A stretch of 64,000 bases of DNA from Bradyrhizobiaceae bacterium (GCA_947475225.1 CANJMQ010000001.1:1-64000), one strand, 5' to 3'; positions 44,969 through 54,630 are shown, counted from the stretch's first letter. Made by a program: numbers and translations. Notes: generated from the letters alone by a model not told the origin.

Positions 44969-45553
44969 ATGATTGTTCTCGCCTCCACAAGCGCAACACG
45001 CCAATCAATACTTCGCAACGCCGGCCTCCATTTCGAAGCGGAATCACCAAACGTTGACGAAAAGGCGCTTGTCGCCGCCAATCCGCAATGGTTGCCGCGC
45101 GAGATTGCGATCAAGCTTGCCGAAGCGAAGGCCTGTGATGTGTCGATGCGGCGTGCCGGTGCTGTCGTCATCGGTGCTGATCAGGTGCTGGCTCTTGGCG
45201 ATCGAGTCCTTGGAAAGCCGCATGACCGCGCTCATTGCCGCGAGCAGTTATGCCACTTGCGCGGCCATGCCCACGCATTGATCTCGGCCGTTGCAATTGC
45301 GCGAGATGGCCAGGTTATCTGGACCTACCATGATGAAGCATCGCTTCTCATGCGTGACTACAGCGAGGATTTTCTTGATACCTATCTTGATGCCATCGGT
45401 GATGATTGCACAAGCTCGGTTGGTGGATACAAGATTGAGGGGCGCGGCGTGCAGCTTTTCAAGTCCGTTTCTGGCGACCATTTTACCATCCTCGGATTGC
45501 CACTGGTGCCAGTGCTTGAGAAGCTGCGCGAGATGGAGGAGATCCCCTCATGA
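44969..45553 (+). CDS. maf: Maf-like nucleotide pyrophosphatase
   Basis: 194 aa. The opening L-A-S-T-S-A-T-R and S-P-N-V-D-E are typical, with G-A-D-Q-V-L near 68-73 carrying the catalytic aspartate. Members hydrolyse nonstandard or modified nucleoside triphosphates, probably 7-methyl-GTP in the YceF branch. It follows ppsR by 1 nt and overlaps aroE by 4 nt. Confidence 0.9.
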   Translation: MIVLASTSATRQSILRNAGLHFEAESPNVDEKALVAANPQWLPREIAIKLAEAKACDVSMRRAGAVVIGADQVLALGDRVLGKPHDRAHCREQLCHLRGHAHALISAVAIARDGQVIWTYHDEASLLMRDYSEDFLDTYLDAIGDDCTSSVGGYKIEGRGVQLFKSVSGDHFTILGLPLVPVLEKLREMEEIPS

Positions 45554-46389
45554 TCAAGGCTTGCGTCATCGGCTGGCCGATCAGTCATTCACGCTCACCG
45601 CTCATTCACGGCTACTGGTTGAGACAGCTTGGCATCGACGGTAGCTATACCCGTCAGCCTGTCGAACCAGCGTCACTATCAAAATTCATAAACGAGCTCG
45701 GCACGGCAGGCTATGCCGGTTGCAACGTGACCATCCCACACAAGGAGGCTGTGTTTGAGCTGGTGGCAGGTGCAGACGCGTCGACTGAACGGCTGGGCGC
45801 GGTCAACACCGTCTATCTGCGCGATGGCAAGGTTCTCGGCACCAATACCGACGGCGAGGGTTTCATCAATAGTCTTCGGCAGGGTGCACCAGACCTGAAG
45901 CTCGCCAATCAACGCGCGGTCATACTCGGTGCCGGTGGCGCCTCTCTTGCCGTTGTGAATGCGATCCTCGAGCAGGGCGTTACCGAAGTGGCAGTGGCCA
46001 ATCGCACGCGCGAGAAGGCAGAAATGCTGCGGCATCGCTTTGGTTCGCGTGTCACGCCCATTGACTGGGTGGAGACTGCCGATCAGCTTGGCGAATGCTG
46101 CCTGCTTGTCAACACAACATCACTGGGCATGAAGGGTCAACCGGCGCTGGAGCTGGACCTGTCACGCCTCGGCAAGCATGCGGTGGTGACCGACATCGTC
46201 TATACGCCGCTCCGCACCAGGCTTCTTGAAGATGCGGCGGCTCGTGGCAACAGGGTTGTTGAGGGACTTGGCATGCTGTTGCATCAGGCAGTGCGCGGCT
46301 TCTCCCTGTGGTTTGGCGTCACGCCTCAGGTGACCGAGGAACTTTATGAACTGGTGGCGCGCGACATCGATCCGGATTTCAGACGATGA
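45550..46389 (+). CDS. aroE: Shikimate dehydrogenase (NADP)
   Basis: 279 aa. N-terminal G-W-P-I-S-H-S-R-S-P-L substrate site near 6-16, N-V-T-I-P-H-K with the catalytic lysine near 60-66, N-T-D-G near 99-102, and the NADP loop G-A-G-G-A near 130-134. It makes shikimate in the aromatic pathway. It overlaps maf and coaE by 4 nt each. Confidence 0.94.
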   Translation: MIKACVIGWPISHSRSPLIHGYWLRQLGIDGSYTRQPVEPASLSKFINELGTAGYAGCNVTIPHKEAVFELVAGADASTERLGAVNTVYLRDGKVLGTNTDGEGFINSLRQGAPDLKLANQRAVILGAGGASLAVVNAILEQGVTEVAVANRTREKAEMLRHRFGSRVTPIDWVETADQLGECCLLVNTTSLGMKGQPALELDLSRLGKHAVVTDIVYTPLRTRLLEDAAARGNRVVEGLGMLLHQAVRGFSLWFGVTPQVTEELYELVARDIDPDFRR

Positions 46390-46982
46390 TCGTTGCTGGT
46401 CTCACGGGCTCCATCGCAATGGGAAAGAGCGAAACTGCAAAGATGTTCGCTGCGCGCGGCATTCCAGTCTTTGACAGCGATGCGGTTGTGCATGAACTCT
46501 ATGCAGCAGGCGGAGCAGGGGTCGCGCCCTTGCAGGCGCTGGCGCCGGAAGCGGTGGTCGGAGGCAGCGTGGATCGCCGCAAGCTTGCGGACCTGGTGCA
46601 GACCGATCCCGCGCTACTGAAGAAGATCGAAGCCGTCGTGCACCCGCTCGTGAAGGCGCGGCAGGCGGCGTTCCTGAAAGATGCCGAAAGACACACGGAT
46701 ATCGCTGTGCTCGACATTCCACTCTTGTTTGAGACGGCGCGAGAGAAGGACGTCGATATCGTGATCGTGGTATCGGCCGGTGCAGCCCTCCAGCGAGAGC
46801 GTGCCCTGGCGAGACCGGGGATGACGGCAGAAAAGCTCGACTTCATTCTCTCCCGGCAAATGCCTGATGCGGAGAAGCGTAGGCACGCCGATTATGTGAT
46901 AGATACATCAGTGAGTCTTGGTGAAACGGCACGCGCGGTCGAGCAGGTGATTGCCGCAATCAGGGCGAAGGGGAAGGCGTGA
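46386..46982 (+). CDS. coaE: Dephospho-CoA kinase
   Basis: 198 aa. The P-loop G-S-I-A-M-G-K-S-E-T is near 8-17, with F-D-S-D-A-V-V-H near 30-37 and L-D-I-P-L-L-F-E near 110-117. It performs the last step of CoA synthesis. It overlaps aroE (ATGA); dnaQ starts at or just after its stop. Confidence 0.94.
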   Translation: MIVAGLTGSIAMGKSETAKMFAARGIPVFDSDAVVHELYAAGGAGVAPLQALAPEAVVGGSVDRRKLADLVQTDPALLKKIEAVVHPLVKARQAAFLKDAERHTDIAVLDIPLLFETAREKDVDIVIVVSAGAALQRERALARPGMTAEKLDFILSRQMPDAEKRRHADYVIDTSVSLGETARAVEQVIAAIRAKGKA

Positions 46983-46984
46983 AC

Positions 46985-47674
46985 ATGGTGCGGGAAATCA
47001 TCCTCGATACTGAAACGACCGGGCTTGATCCCGCCACCGGTGACCGCATCGTCGAAATCGGTGCGGTGGAGTTGCTCAATCACTTGCCCACCGGGCGCAC
47101 CTTTCACGTCTACGTCAATCCCGAACGTGACATGCCAAGGGAGGCTGAAGCCGTCCATGGCCTGTCCATTGCCTTCCTGAAGGATAAGCCGGTCTTCGCA
47201 GCCGTCGCCCAGGACTTTCTTGAGTTCATCGACGACGCCGCGCTGATCATTCACAATGCCAGTTTCGACATGGCATTCATCAATGCTGAACTGGGGTTCC
47301 TGCGGCTTCCCTCGATTCCGCCAGAACGCGTTGTCGACACCCTGCTTATTGCGCGGCAGAAGCACCCCGGTGCCGCCAACAGCCTCGACGCGTTGTGCCG
47401 GCGCTATGGGATCGACAACAGCCGGCGCACCAAGCACGGGGCACTTCTCGATTCCGAGCTTCTGGCCGAAGTCTATCTCGAACTCATTGGTGGCCGGCAG
47501 ACCGCCCTTATCCTTGAGGCAACAGCTACAAAAAAGGCTGCAACAATGGTTGCAGCCCAAATGGCTCAACATCGACCTGTCCCGCTCGCCTCGCGTCTGA
47601 CAGATGAAGAGCGTGCAGCTCATGCCAATTTCGTGGTTGAGCTTGGTGAAAACGCCCTCTGGAAGCAGGCCTGA
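46985..47674 (+). CDS. dnaQ: DNA polymerase III epsilon subunit (proofreading exonuclease)
   Basis: 229 aa. Exo I D-T-E-T-T-G is at 8-13, Exo II includes H-N-A-S-F-D near 91-96 and Exo III H-G-A-L-L-D near 156-161, all DEDDh residues present. A KKAA-rich C-terminus (about 180-200) serves the alpha subunit contact. The ATG at 46985 follows GAAGG by 7 nt; a GTG at 46979 overlapping the coaE stop is also possible. It converges on secB. Confidence 0.92.
   Translation: MVREIILDTETTGLDPATGDRIVEIGAVELLNHLPTGRTFHVYVNPERDMPREAEAVHGLSIAFLKDKPVFAAVAQDFLEFIDDAALIIHNASFDMAFINAELGFLRLPSIPPERVVDTLLIARQKHPGAANSLDALCRRYGIDNSRRTKHGALLDSELLAEVYLELIGGRQTALILEATATKKAATMVAAQMAQHRPVPLASRLTDEERAAHANFVVELGENALWKQA
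47530..47557 (-). terminator. secB terminator located inside dnaQ
   Basis: On the minus strand GGCTGCAAC pairs with GTTGCAGCC (47536-47557, 4-nt loop) and is followed by six T. It lies 124 nt after the secB stop and within the antisense of dnaQ codons, so secB transcripts would end inside dnaQ. Confidence 0.82.
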
Positions 47675-47689
47675 AAGAGTTCAGGCCTG
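47666..47689. terminator. Hairpin at the dnaQ/secB convergent stops
   Basis: CAGGCCTGAA (47666-47675) pairs with TTCAGGCCTG (47680-47689) across AGAG. The stem contains the stop codons of both genes, so it may slow polymerases or stabilise both 3' ends. No T run follows. Confidence 0.55.
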
Positions 47690-48199
47690 GCCCATTGTCT
47701 GCTGCTGCATGCGACGCTGGTACATGGCGGCGAAATCGATCGGATCCAGCATCAGCGGGGGAAAGCCACCATTTCGGGTCGCTTCGGCCAAAATCTGGCG
47801 GGCGAATGGAAAGAGAAGGCGCGGGCATTCAATAAGAACGGCTGGGTGCAGCAGCTGCTGCGGGAAATTTTCCAGCCGGAAGGTGCCAGCGTAAACGAGT
47901 TCTGTCGCAAAGGCGACCTTGTCCTTGGCCGTGGCCTTGGCATCGAGATGCAGTTCGACCTCAAAATCCGTATCGCCGATCGGTCTCGCGTTGACGTTCA
48001 CCGAAACGCTGATTTCCGGCTGTTCCTGGGTCAGCGATTGCGGGGCGTTCGGGTTTTCGAAGCTGAGGTCCTTGAGATACTGCCCGAGAATCCGCAGCGA
48101 TGGCTGCTCCTGGGGCGTCTGGCCCGGCTCACCGGCTGCGCTAGACGCTCCATTCTCAAGGGTCGCCGGCGCGGCGTCGGACTTAGGGGTATTGGACAT
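47681..48199 (-). CDS. secB: Protein-export chaperone SecB
   Basis: 172 aa. The beta-sheet core has [15 protein letters not shown] and [19 protein letters not shown], the most conserved segment, near 113-133. It holds preproteins unfolded for SecA. A Pro/Gly-rich N-terminal extension precedes it. The ATG at 48199 has AGAGG 6 nt upstream. Confidence 0.94.
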   Translation of the reverse strand: MSNTPKSDAAPATLENGASSAAGEPGQTPQEQPSLRILGQYLKDLSFENPNAPQSLTQEQPEISVSVNVNARPIGDTDFEVELHLDAKATAKDKVAFATELVYAGTFRLENFPQQLLHPAVLIECPRLLFPFARQILAEATRNGGFPPLMLDPIDFAAMYQRRMQQQTMGQA

Positions 48200-48273
48200 C
48201 ATGGGCCTCTTTCTGGAATTCGACCTCGCTAACATGGGCTCTCCCGGCCTGCAAGCGGGAGTGGCGCTTCATC

Positions 48274-48726
48274 TTAACGCGTGGAGGTGTTGGGTGGTTC
48301 GATCTCTCCGGTGATCTCCACCGCCTCAGCTTCGATCACCCTGTCGAAGTGCCGGTCGTCGGTCGGTGGCACCGTGTAGGTATCGACTCGGAACTTGGAA
48401 CCAAGCCAGCCTCGTACCTGTGGCAGGAACAGCAGCAGGCCCAGAGAATCACTGAAGAAGCCCGGCAGCATGAAGAGCAGGCCGGAAGCCGTTCGTGCGG
48501 CCGCCTGTCCGCCGAGGCCCTTGAGCGGGGAGGCCGTACGGACGGGCGAGCGCAGTGCCGCTGCCACGCTCATGCCCGCCGATTTGATCATCCGGATGCC
48601 CGCCACGGCGCCCAGCAACATCAAAAGGAGCGTTGGAACCACCCCGAGCAGCCTTCCCACCCAGATGATGGAGGCGATCTCGGTGGCGGCAGCAGCGAGG
48701 AACAGGAGCGGAAAGAATCGCATCAT
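48274..48726 (-). CDS. fxsA: FxsA family membrane protein
   Basis: 150 aa. Two to three hydrophobic segments in the first 100 residues, with F-P-L-L-F-L and L-M-L-L-G-A-V-A-G-I, L-P-G-F-F-S-D-S-L-G-L-L near 85-96. FxsA homologues in E. coli affect phage T7 exclusion. The ATG pair at 48726/48723 is the start. It diverges from the Tim44 gene. Confidence 0.88.
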   Translation of the reverse strand: MMRFFPLLFLAAAATEIASIIWVGRLLGVVPTLLLMLLGAVAGIRMIKSAGMSVAAALRSPVRTASPLKGLGGQAAARTASGLLFMLPGFFSDSLGLLLFLPQVRGWLGSKFRVDTYTVPPTDDRHFDRVIEAEAVEITGEIEPPNTSTR

Positions 48727-48849
48727 GGTTCTGGGTTTTGTCCTTTGGCCTTGGACCGTGCAGGTCGGACCTATATATAGGGTTGCGTGTCCGCGGCGCC
48801 ATATCTCCGCGGGCAACGCACCCCTTGAAGCCGCCAACTGGTTGATGGA

Positions 48850-49554
48850 ATGAGTTTTGATCCGCTGAACATTCTTCTCCTTGCCGTGGCCCTCGTGGTT
48901 TTCTGGCGGCTCCGCTCTGTACTTGGCAGCCGGACTGGCACTGAAAAATCGCCTTTCGACCTGTTCGGCTCGAAGCGTGGGCCCCAAGATGCCAGTGGAA
49001 CCGTCACCCGGCTTCCTGAACCTCCCCCCGTTCCCGCCAATGACCTGGGCGACAGGGAACCGCCACCACCGGTTTGGAAGGGCTATGCCGAAGCAGGCTC
49101 GACGCTGGCTGAGGCTCTCGGGCGTATGGCCGACAACGACACCACCTTCACACCCCGTGCCTTCGTCGAGGGGGCCAAGCTTGCCTATGAGATGATCATC
49201 GACGCCTTCGCCAAAGGTGACAAGCCGGCCCTCAAGAACCTTCTCTCCAAGGAAGTCTTCGACGGCTTCTCCCGCGCCATAGATGCGCGGGTGAGCCAGG
49301 GTCAGCGCGTGGAATCCCGCTTTGTTGGTGTCGACAAGGCGACGATCCAGCAGGCGAGCCTCGTGGCCCGCAAGGCCTCGATCACCATGGAATTTATCAG
49401 CGAACTCATCTCTGCCACTTATGACAAGGCGGGTGAAGTGATTGATGGTGATCCGAAGGAAATCCGCCAGGTAACGGATGTCTGGACCTTCGAGCGTGAG
49501 GTCGGAACGCGCGACCCCAACTGGAAACTGGTGGCCACCGGGGCCCCGGCCTGA
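48850..49554 (+). CDS. Tim44-domain (TimA-like) inner-membrane protein
   Basis: 234 aa. One N-terminal membrane segment (about 5-18) is followed by a proline-rich linker (P-P-P-V-P) and a Tim44-like C-terminal domain from about 90. The bacterial Tim44/TimA family is associated with the inner membrane and secretion or envelope tasks in alphaproteobacteria. mltA begins 16 nt after its stop. Confidence 0.85.
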   Translation: MSFDPLNILLLAVALVVFWRLRSVLGSRTGTEKSPFDLFGSKRGPQDASGTVTRLPEPPPVPANDLGDREPPPPVWKGYAEAGSTLAEALGRMADNDTTFTPRAFVEGAKLAYEMIIDAFAKGDKPALKNLLSKEVFDGFSRAIDARVSQGQRVESRFVGVDKATIQQASLVARKASITMEFISELISATYDKAGEVIDGDPKEIRQVTDVWTFEREVGTRDPNWKLVATGAPA

Positions 49555-49570
49555 CCGCGGGCTGCGGGGC

Positions 49571-50668
49571 ATGGACGCTCACCTTGCGCCTTTGAATTTC
49601 GCCGAACTCGAGGGCTGGGCGAACCATGACCATGAAGGCGCACGCGAAGCCTTCCGCCGCTCCTGCCGCGAGATGCTGGAACCAGGCTCTGGCTTCAAGC
49701 GGCCGGTCCGTTTCGGCGGCAGTCCGATCTCCTGGCGCAGCGCATGCCTGGCAGCCTTCGAAGACGGACATCCCCGTGACTATTTTGAACGCGCATTCCT
49801 CGCCTTTCGTGTGCATGACCAAGAACGGCCGGAAGGTCTGTTCACCGGCTATTACGAGCCTGAGGTCGATGGAAGCCGCAGGCGCAGCGCAGCGTTCCAG
49901 GTGCCCATCTACCGCTGCCCGCGCGACCTTGTGGCCTTGCGGAACGGAGAGGCATCAGGCTCGGAACTCGCCTATGGCCGTCTCGTCAATGGTGTACCAG
50001 CGCCTTACCTTACACGCCGCGAGATCGAAGCTGGAGCGCTGGCAGACCAGGGCCTGGAGATCGTCTGGCTCCGGGACTGGGCTGATGCCTTCTTCATCCA
50101 GATCCAGGGTTCAGGCCGCGTGCGCCTCGTCGAGGGCGGCACGCTGCGCCTATCCTACGCAGCCAAATCCGGTCTTCCCTATACTGGCATCGGCGGGCTT
50201 CTCGTGCAGCGCGGCGCATTGCGTGCAGATGCGGTGTCGATGCAGGCCATTCGGACCTGGATGGTCAGGAACCCGAAAGACGCGCGTGAGTTGATGTGGG
50301 AGAACCAGTCCTTCGTATTCTTCCGCGATGTCGATCTCGAAGACCCGGAGCTTGGAGCATTGGGCGCCCAGCACATCCAGCTGACGCCCCGACGCAGCCT
50401 CGCAGTCGATCGTTCACTGTGGATGTTCGGAACGCCTGTCTGGCTGGACACGCAAGTGCCGGCGGGCGAAGAGATCCGCATGTTGCCCTTCCGCCAGCTC
50501 CTGATCGCGCAAGATACCGGCAGCGCCATCAAGGGCCTCGCCCGCGGCGATGTCTATTGGGGTTTCGGGGACGTGGCGGCGCACATCGCTGGCCCCATGA
50601 AAAGCGCGGGCAAGATGACGGTTCTGCTCCCTGTCGGGGTGGCGCTTGAGCTGGACCTTCCCGCATGA
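49571..50668 (+). CDS. mltA: Membrane-bound lytic transglycosylase A (MltA)
   Basis: 365 aa. The MltA barrel (G-Y-Y-E-P near 95-99) is followed by the 3D domain with D-T-G-S-A-I-K-G and R-G-D-V-Y-W-G-F-G near the C-terminus. It cleaves peptidoglycan glycan strands to 1,6-anhydro ends. No signal peptide or lipobox is visible from this start, which is odd for an envelope enzyme. It overlaps smr (ATGA). Confidence 0.9.
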   Translation: MDAHLAPLNFAELEGWANHDHEGAREAFRRSCREMLEPGSGFKRPVRFGGSPISWRSACLAAFEDGHPRDYFERAFLAFRVHDQERPEGLFTGYYEPEVDGSRRRSAAFQVPIYRCPRDLVALRNGEASGSELAYGRLVNGVPAPYLTRREIEAGALADQGLEIVWLRDWADAFFIQIQGSGRVRLVEGGTLRLSYAAKSGLPYTGIGGLLVQRGALRADAVSMQAIRTWMVRNPKDARELMWENQSFVFFRDVDLEDPELGALGAQHIQLTPRRSLAVDRSLWMFGTPVWLDTQVPAGEEIRMLPFRQLLIAQDTGSAIKGLARGDVYWGFGDVAAHIAGPMKSAGKMTVLLPVGVALELDLPA

Positions 50669-51237
50669 GCCGAAAGCCGCCAGATTACGAGCTGTGGCTC
50701 GAGGCCACGAAGACGGTGAAGCCCCTGCGCGCCCGCTCTCGCGGGCCGGGCGCAAAACTGTCAGGCGTGCCGCTGCCATCCAAGAAGCCATTGAAACTCC
50801 CGTCCACGCCGCACCTCCACGTGCCTTCACCATTGCATAAGCCACCACCGCAGATCACCGGACTCGACCGCCGGACCACGCAGCGGCTGACGCGCGGCCA
50901 GGTGGAGATCGAACGCCGCTTTGACCTTCATGGCACGGGCGTTGAAATGGCGCGTGTCAATCTCCTGGGATTTCTGCGTGACGCGCAGGCGATGGGAGCG
51001 CGCAACGTATTGGTCATCACGGGCAAGGGCGATTCACCCTACTCACGCCACACGCTGCATGGTGCCGGTCACTTTCATGCACCGGAACGCGCCGGGCGAC
51101 TGCGCAGACTGGTGACGGAATGGTTCCACGAAGCAGAATTCCGCAGTTTGGTGGCCGGCTTCCAGCCCGCACATCCCAAGCATGGCGGAGGTGGGGCTTA
51201 TTACGTCCGGATCCGCCGCATCCGTGAGGAACGATGA
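50665..51237 (+). CDS. Smr/MutS2-domain protein
   Basis: 190 aa. A basic, disordered N-terminal third with K-x-P-L-K-L and P-S-K-K-P leads to a Smr domain: F-D-L-H-G-T-G near 89-95 and I-T-G-K-G-D-S near 116-122. Smr domains nick DNA or RNA. The role is unknown. It overlaps mltA and the XRE gene by 4 nt. Confidence 0.87.
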   Translation: MSRKPPDYELWLEATKTVKPLRARSRGPGAKLSGVPLPSKKPLKLPSTPHLHVPSPLHKPPPQITGLDRRTTQRLTRGQVEIERRFDLHGTGVEMARVNLLGFLRDAQAMGARNVLVITGKGDSPYSRHTLHGAGHFHAPERAGRLRRLVTEWFHEAEFRSLVAGFQPAHPKHGGGGAYYVRIRRIREER

Positions 51238-51605
51238 CGCCGTTCGGAGACAGGATGCGCAAGCTGCGGACCGAGCGCGGCATCACGCTGAAGCAGATGG
51301 CGGAAGCACTTGGCGTGTCCTCTGCCTATCTCTCCGCGCTTGAGCATGGCAAGCGCGGGCGGCCCGGCTGGCACCTGATTCAGCGCATTCTCGCCTATTT
51401 CAACATTATCTGGGATGAAGCGGACGACGTGGTGCAACTCGCCCGTATTTCGCATCCGCGCATTACCATCGATACATCGGGTCTCAACCCGAAGGCTACC
51501 GAGCTTGCCAACCGTCTTGCCGATGACATCGGCAAGCTCGATGCCGCAATTCTCGATGAACTGCTCGTCACGCTTGGCAGGAAGCGGCAAAAGACTAGAG
51601 GATGA
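51234..51605 (+). CDS. XRE-family transcriptional regulator
   Basis: 123 aa. [19 protein letters not shown], then [15 protein letters not shown] near residues 28-42. The C-terminal 65 residues are helical and acidic (I-L-D-E-L-L-V-T-L). It is the last gene of the Tim44–mltA–smr run and overlaps hslU's end, on the other strand, by 11 nt. The target is unknown. Confidence 0.85.
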   Translation: MTPFGDRMRKLRTERGITLKQMAEALGVSSAYLSALEHGKRGRPGWHLIQRILAYFNIIWDEADDVVQLARISHPRITIDTSGLNPKATELANRLADDIGKLDAAILDELLVTLGRKRQKTRG

Positions 51606-52896
51606 ACTTCGAGAGATCGGCGTTCTTCGCCAGCGTGCCGACATGGCTTTCCACATAGGCGCTGTCGATCACCACCACGTCGCCTGAGCGGTCAGGTGCC
51701 ATGTAGCTCACGTCGTCAAGCAGCCGCTCCATCACGGTCTGCAGTCTCCGTGCTCCAATATTCTCGACAGTCGCATTGGTGTCTGCCGCGATTTGGGCGA
51801 TGGCGGCGATTCCGTCCTTGGTGAAGTCCAGGGTCACACCTTCCGTCTTCAGCAATGCGCGATATTGCTTGATGAGACTTGACTCGGGTTCGGTGAGGAT
51901 GCGCTCGAGGTCCTCGCGATTCAGCGCCTTCAATTCGACGCGGATCGGCAGTCGACCCTGCAGTTCCGGCAACAGGTCAGACGGCTTGGCGACGTGGAAG
52001 GCGCCTGACGCGATGAACAGGATATGATCTGTCTGAACCGGGCCATGCTTGGTCGAGACCGTGGTGCCCTCGATCAGCGGCAACAGGTCCCTCTGTACAC
52101 CCTCGCGGCTGACATCCGCGCCCTGGCGTTCGGAACGGGCACAGATCTTGTCGATCTCATCAAGGAAGACAATTCCATTCTGTTCCACCGCCCCGATCGC
52201 TTCCTGCAGGACTTGCTCCTGATCGAGCAGCTTGTCAGATTCCTCGGCCATCAGAACGTCATGGCTTGCCTTCACGCTCATGCGCCGCGCCTTGGTGCGG
52301 CCACCGAAGGCCTTGCCGAGCATGTCGGAGAGATTGACCACACCTGCTGCGCCGCTTGGCATGCCGGGAATCTCGAAGCTCGCGGCACCGGAATCCGCCA
52401 CCTGGATCTCGATTTCCTTGTCGTCGAGCTCGCCGCTTCTCAGCTTGCGGCGGAAGGCCTCTCGCGTCGTCTCCGAGGCGTTGGCGCCGACAAGTGCCTC
52501 GACCACCCTTCGCTCGGCATTGAGCTGTGCCTGGGCTTCGACGTCCTTGCGCCTTGCCGCTCTTGTCATGGCGATGCTGGCTTCGAGCAGGTCGCGCACG
52601 ATCTGATCGACGTCGCGGCCAACGTAGCCGACCTCGGTGAACTTCGTGGCTTCGACCTTGAGGAAGGGCGCATTGGCGAGCTTGGCGAGACGCCGTGCGA
52701 TTTCCGTCTTGCCGACACCGGTGGGGCCGATCATCAGGATATTCTTTGGTGTCACCTCGTCGCGCAGGGGGCTTTCGAGCTGCTTTCTGCGCCAGCGGTT
52801 GCGCAACGCGATGGCGACGGCGCGCTTCGCCTCAGTCTGGCCGACGATGTGGCGGTCAAGTTCCGAAACGATCTCACGCGGAGAAAAATCAGTCAT
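51595..52896 (-). CDS. hslU: ATP-dependent protease ATPase subunit HslU
   Basis: 433 aa. The AAA+ ATPase has Walker A G-P-T-G-V-G-K-T near 57-64, Walker [11 protein letters not shown] near 244-253, and a G-A-R-R-L sensor near 383-387. It unfolds proteins for HslV. The ATG at 52896 is preferred over a GTG 3 nt before it. It lies 14 nt after hslV. Confidence 0.94.
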   Translation of the reverse strand: MTDFSPREIVSELDRHIVGQTEAKRAVAIALRNRWRRKQLESPLRDEVTPKNILMIGPTGVGKTEIARRLAKLANAPFLKVEATKFTEVGYVGRDVDQIVRDLLEASIAMTRAARRKDVEAQAQLNAERRVVEALVGANASETTREAFRRKLRSGELDDKEIEIQVADSGAASFEIPGMPSGAAGVVNLSDMLGKAFGGRTKARRMSVKASHDVLMAEESDKLLDQEQVLQEAIGAVEQNGIVFLDEIDKICARSERQGADVSREGVQRDLLPLIEGTTVSTKHGPVQTDHILFIASGAFHVAKPSDLLPELQGRLPIRVELKALNREDLERILTEPESSLIKQYRALLKTEGVTLDFTKDGIAAIAQIAADTNATVENIGARRLQTVMERLLDDVSYMAPDRSGDVVVIDSAYVESHVGTLAKNADLSKFIL

Positions 52897-52910
52897 CACG
52901 TGGCTTTCAC

Positions 52911-53459
52911 TCAGTCCGTGGCCAGGGTTTCAACCGTAAGGTTGTTGTTGGTGTAGACACAGATCTCGGCGGCGATCGCCATGGCCTTGCGGGCAATGGT
53001 CTCGGCGTCGAGGTCGCTGTCGGCAAGTGCACGTGCGGCGGCAAGCGCATAATTGCCGCCGGAGCCGATGGCGATGATGCCCCTCTCGGGCTCAAGCACG
53101 TCGCCTGTGCCGGTGAGGACCAGTGTCACCGATCTGTCGGCCACGATCATCATGGCTTCGAGGCGGCGAAGATAGCGGTCGGTGCGCCAATCCTTGGCCA
53201 TGTCCACGCAGGCCCGGGTGAGCTGGTTTGGGTGCTGCTCGAGTTTCGACTCGAGCCGCTCGAACAGCGACATGGCATCCGCCGTCGCACCGGCAAATCC
53301 GCCGATCACCTGTCCCGCCCCGAGGGGCCGCACCTTGCGGGCATTTCCCTTGATGACCGTCTGACCAAGGCTCACCTGGCCATCGCCGGCGATTACGACC
53401 TTCCCGCCCTTCCGCACCGAAAGGATGGTGGTTCCGTGCCAAGTGATGGTCTCTGCCAT
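52911..53459 (-). CDS. hslV: ATP-dependent protease subunit HslV
   Basis: 182 aa. The N-terminal threonine nucleophile follows W-H-G at residue 9 (T-T-I-L-S-V-R), revealed after cleavage of the propeptide. Family features G-D-G-Q-V-S-L-G-Q and [10 protein letters not shown] are present. HslVU degrades misfolded proteins. It diverges from hisB; heat-shock control is likely but no clear sigma32 site is visible. Confidence 0.94.
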   Translation of the reverse strand: MAETITWHGTTILSVRKGGKVVIAGDGQVSLGQTVIKGNARKVRPLGAGQVIGGFAGATADAMSLFERLESKLEQHPNQLTRACVDMAKDWRTDRYLRRLEAMMIVADRSVTLVLTGTGDVLEPERGIIAIGSGGNYALAAARALADSDLDAETIARKAMAIAAEICVYTNNNLTVETLATD

Positions 53460-53590
53460 GGGCGGGGGTCCTTCAGAAATCCTGCCGCCTCATGTAGGCT
53501 TCCCGAAGCTCAAAGAAAAGCCAGCCTTGGCCAATTCCTGATGCATCTGCTATGATCCACGGCATTCATCCAGCTGGACGTGCTCTTCCG

Positions 53591-54184
53591 ATGCGCAAGG
53601 CCTCGATCGACCGCAAGACCACAGAAACCCGCATTTCCGCGGCTGTAGACCTCGGCGGCACGGGCGCCTATGACGTCAAGACAGGGGTGGGTTTCCTCGA
53701 TCACATGCTGGAACAGCTGTCCCGCCATTCGCTGATCGACCTCACGCTGAAGGCTGAGGGCGATCTCCATATCGACTTCCATCACACGGTGGAGGATTCC
53801 GGCATCGCCATCGGCCAGGCGGTGGCGAAGGCACTGGGCGACCGCAAGGGCATCCGCCGCTACGCAAGCCTGTACCTGCCGATGGACGGAACGCTCACCC
53901 GCGCCGCCATTGATGTGTCCGGTCGCCCGTTTCTGGTCTGGAAGGTGAATTTTGCCGCCCCGAAGATCGGTGACTTTGACACCGAACTGGTGCGCGAATG
54001 GTTCCAGGCCTTTGCGATGAACGCCGGCGTCACGTTGCATGTCGAGACGCTTTATGCCGACAACAACCATCACATCGCGGAATCCTGCTTCAAGGCACTG
54101 GCGCGAGTCCTGCGTGAGGCCATCGAAATCGATCCGCGACAAAAAGACAGGATTCCTTCCACAAAGGGAACGCTGGCAGGCTGA
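53591..54184 (+). CDS. hisB: Imidazoleglycerol-phosphate dehydratase
   Basis: 197 aa. The two metal motifs are G-F-L-D-H-M-L and H-H-T-V-E-D near 62-67, with a repeat of the pattern D-N-N-H-H-I-A-E in the second half. It dehydrates IGP in histidine synthesis. The ATG at 53591 begins M-R-K-A-S-I. It starts a his operon and overlaps the next gene by 1 nt. Confidence 0.94.
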   Translation: MRKASIDRKTTETRISAAVDLGGTGAYDVKTGVGFLDHMLEQLSRHSLIDLTLKAEGDLHIDFHHTVEDSGIAIGQAVAKALGDRKGIRRYASLYLPMDGTLTRAAIDVSGRPFLVWKVNFAAPKIGDFDTELVREWFQAFAMNAGVTLHVETLYADNNHHIAESCFKALARVLREAIEIDPRQKDRIPSTKGTLAG

Positions 54185-54621
54185 TGAAGATCTATGATGT
54201 TCTCGAGTCGCCAGACGGTAGAGCTGAACGTACTGGATTCGTGGCTGAGGGCTTCTCCTGGGGCGCGTTTGTGTTCACGGTGCTGTGGGCTCTGTGGTAT
54301 CGCATGTGGATGGTGGCCGCGCTCCTCTTCGCGCTGTCTGCCGCGCTGACGGTTGCCGTCAATCTTGAATTTCTTGGTTCTGGCTTTGCCGCATTGCTGC
54401 ACTTTGGCGTCGCACTGATCTTTGCTTTCGAAGCACGGAACCTGCAGGTGATGTCGCTGGAGCGTGCTGGTTTTCGCGGGACCGGCTTGATCCAGGCCAG
54501 CAACAGGGACGCGGCAGAGCTGGTCTATTTTGCACGCCGCGTGCCATTTGCGCCGCAGCCTGTTTCCGCGCGCCCGCGCGCCGCACATGACGATACGCTT
54601 GGTATATTCGGTAATGTGTGA
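54184..54621 (+). CDS. DUF2628 membrane protein
   Basis: 145 aa. G-F-S-W-G-A-F-V-F-T-V-L-W-A-L-W at about 23-38 opens two to three membrane segments, followed by a soluble C-terminus. DUF2628 proteins have no known function and occur in histidine operons of alphaproteobacteria. It touches hisB and is followed by hisH after 9 nt. Confidence 0.84.
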   Translation: MKIYDVLESPDGRAERTGFVAEGFSWGAFVFTVLWALWYRMWMVAALLFALSAALTVAVNLEFLGSGFAALLHFGVALIFAFEARNLQVMSLERAGFRGTGLIQASNRDAAELVYFARRVPFAPQPVSARPRAAHDDTLGIFGNV

Positions 54622-54630
54622 GGCCGTGCC

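Noticed and set aside
53460-53590. Sigma32-type heat-shock promoter for hslVU
   Set aside because: No CTTG-type -35 with a correctly spaced -10; heat-shock control remains plausible by family but is not seen.
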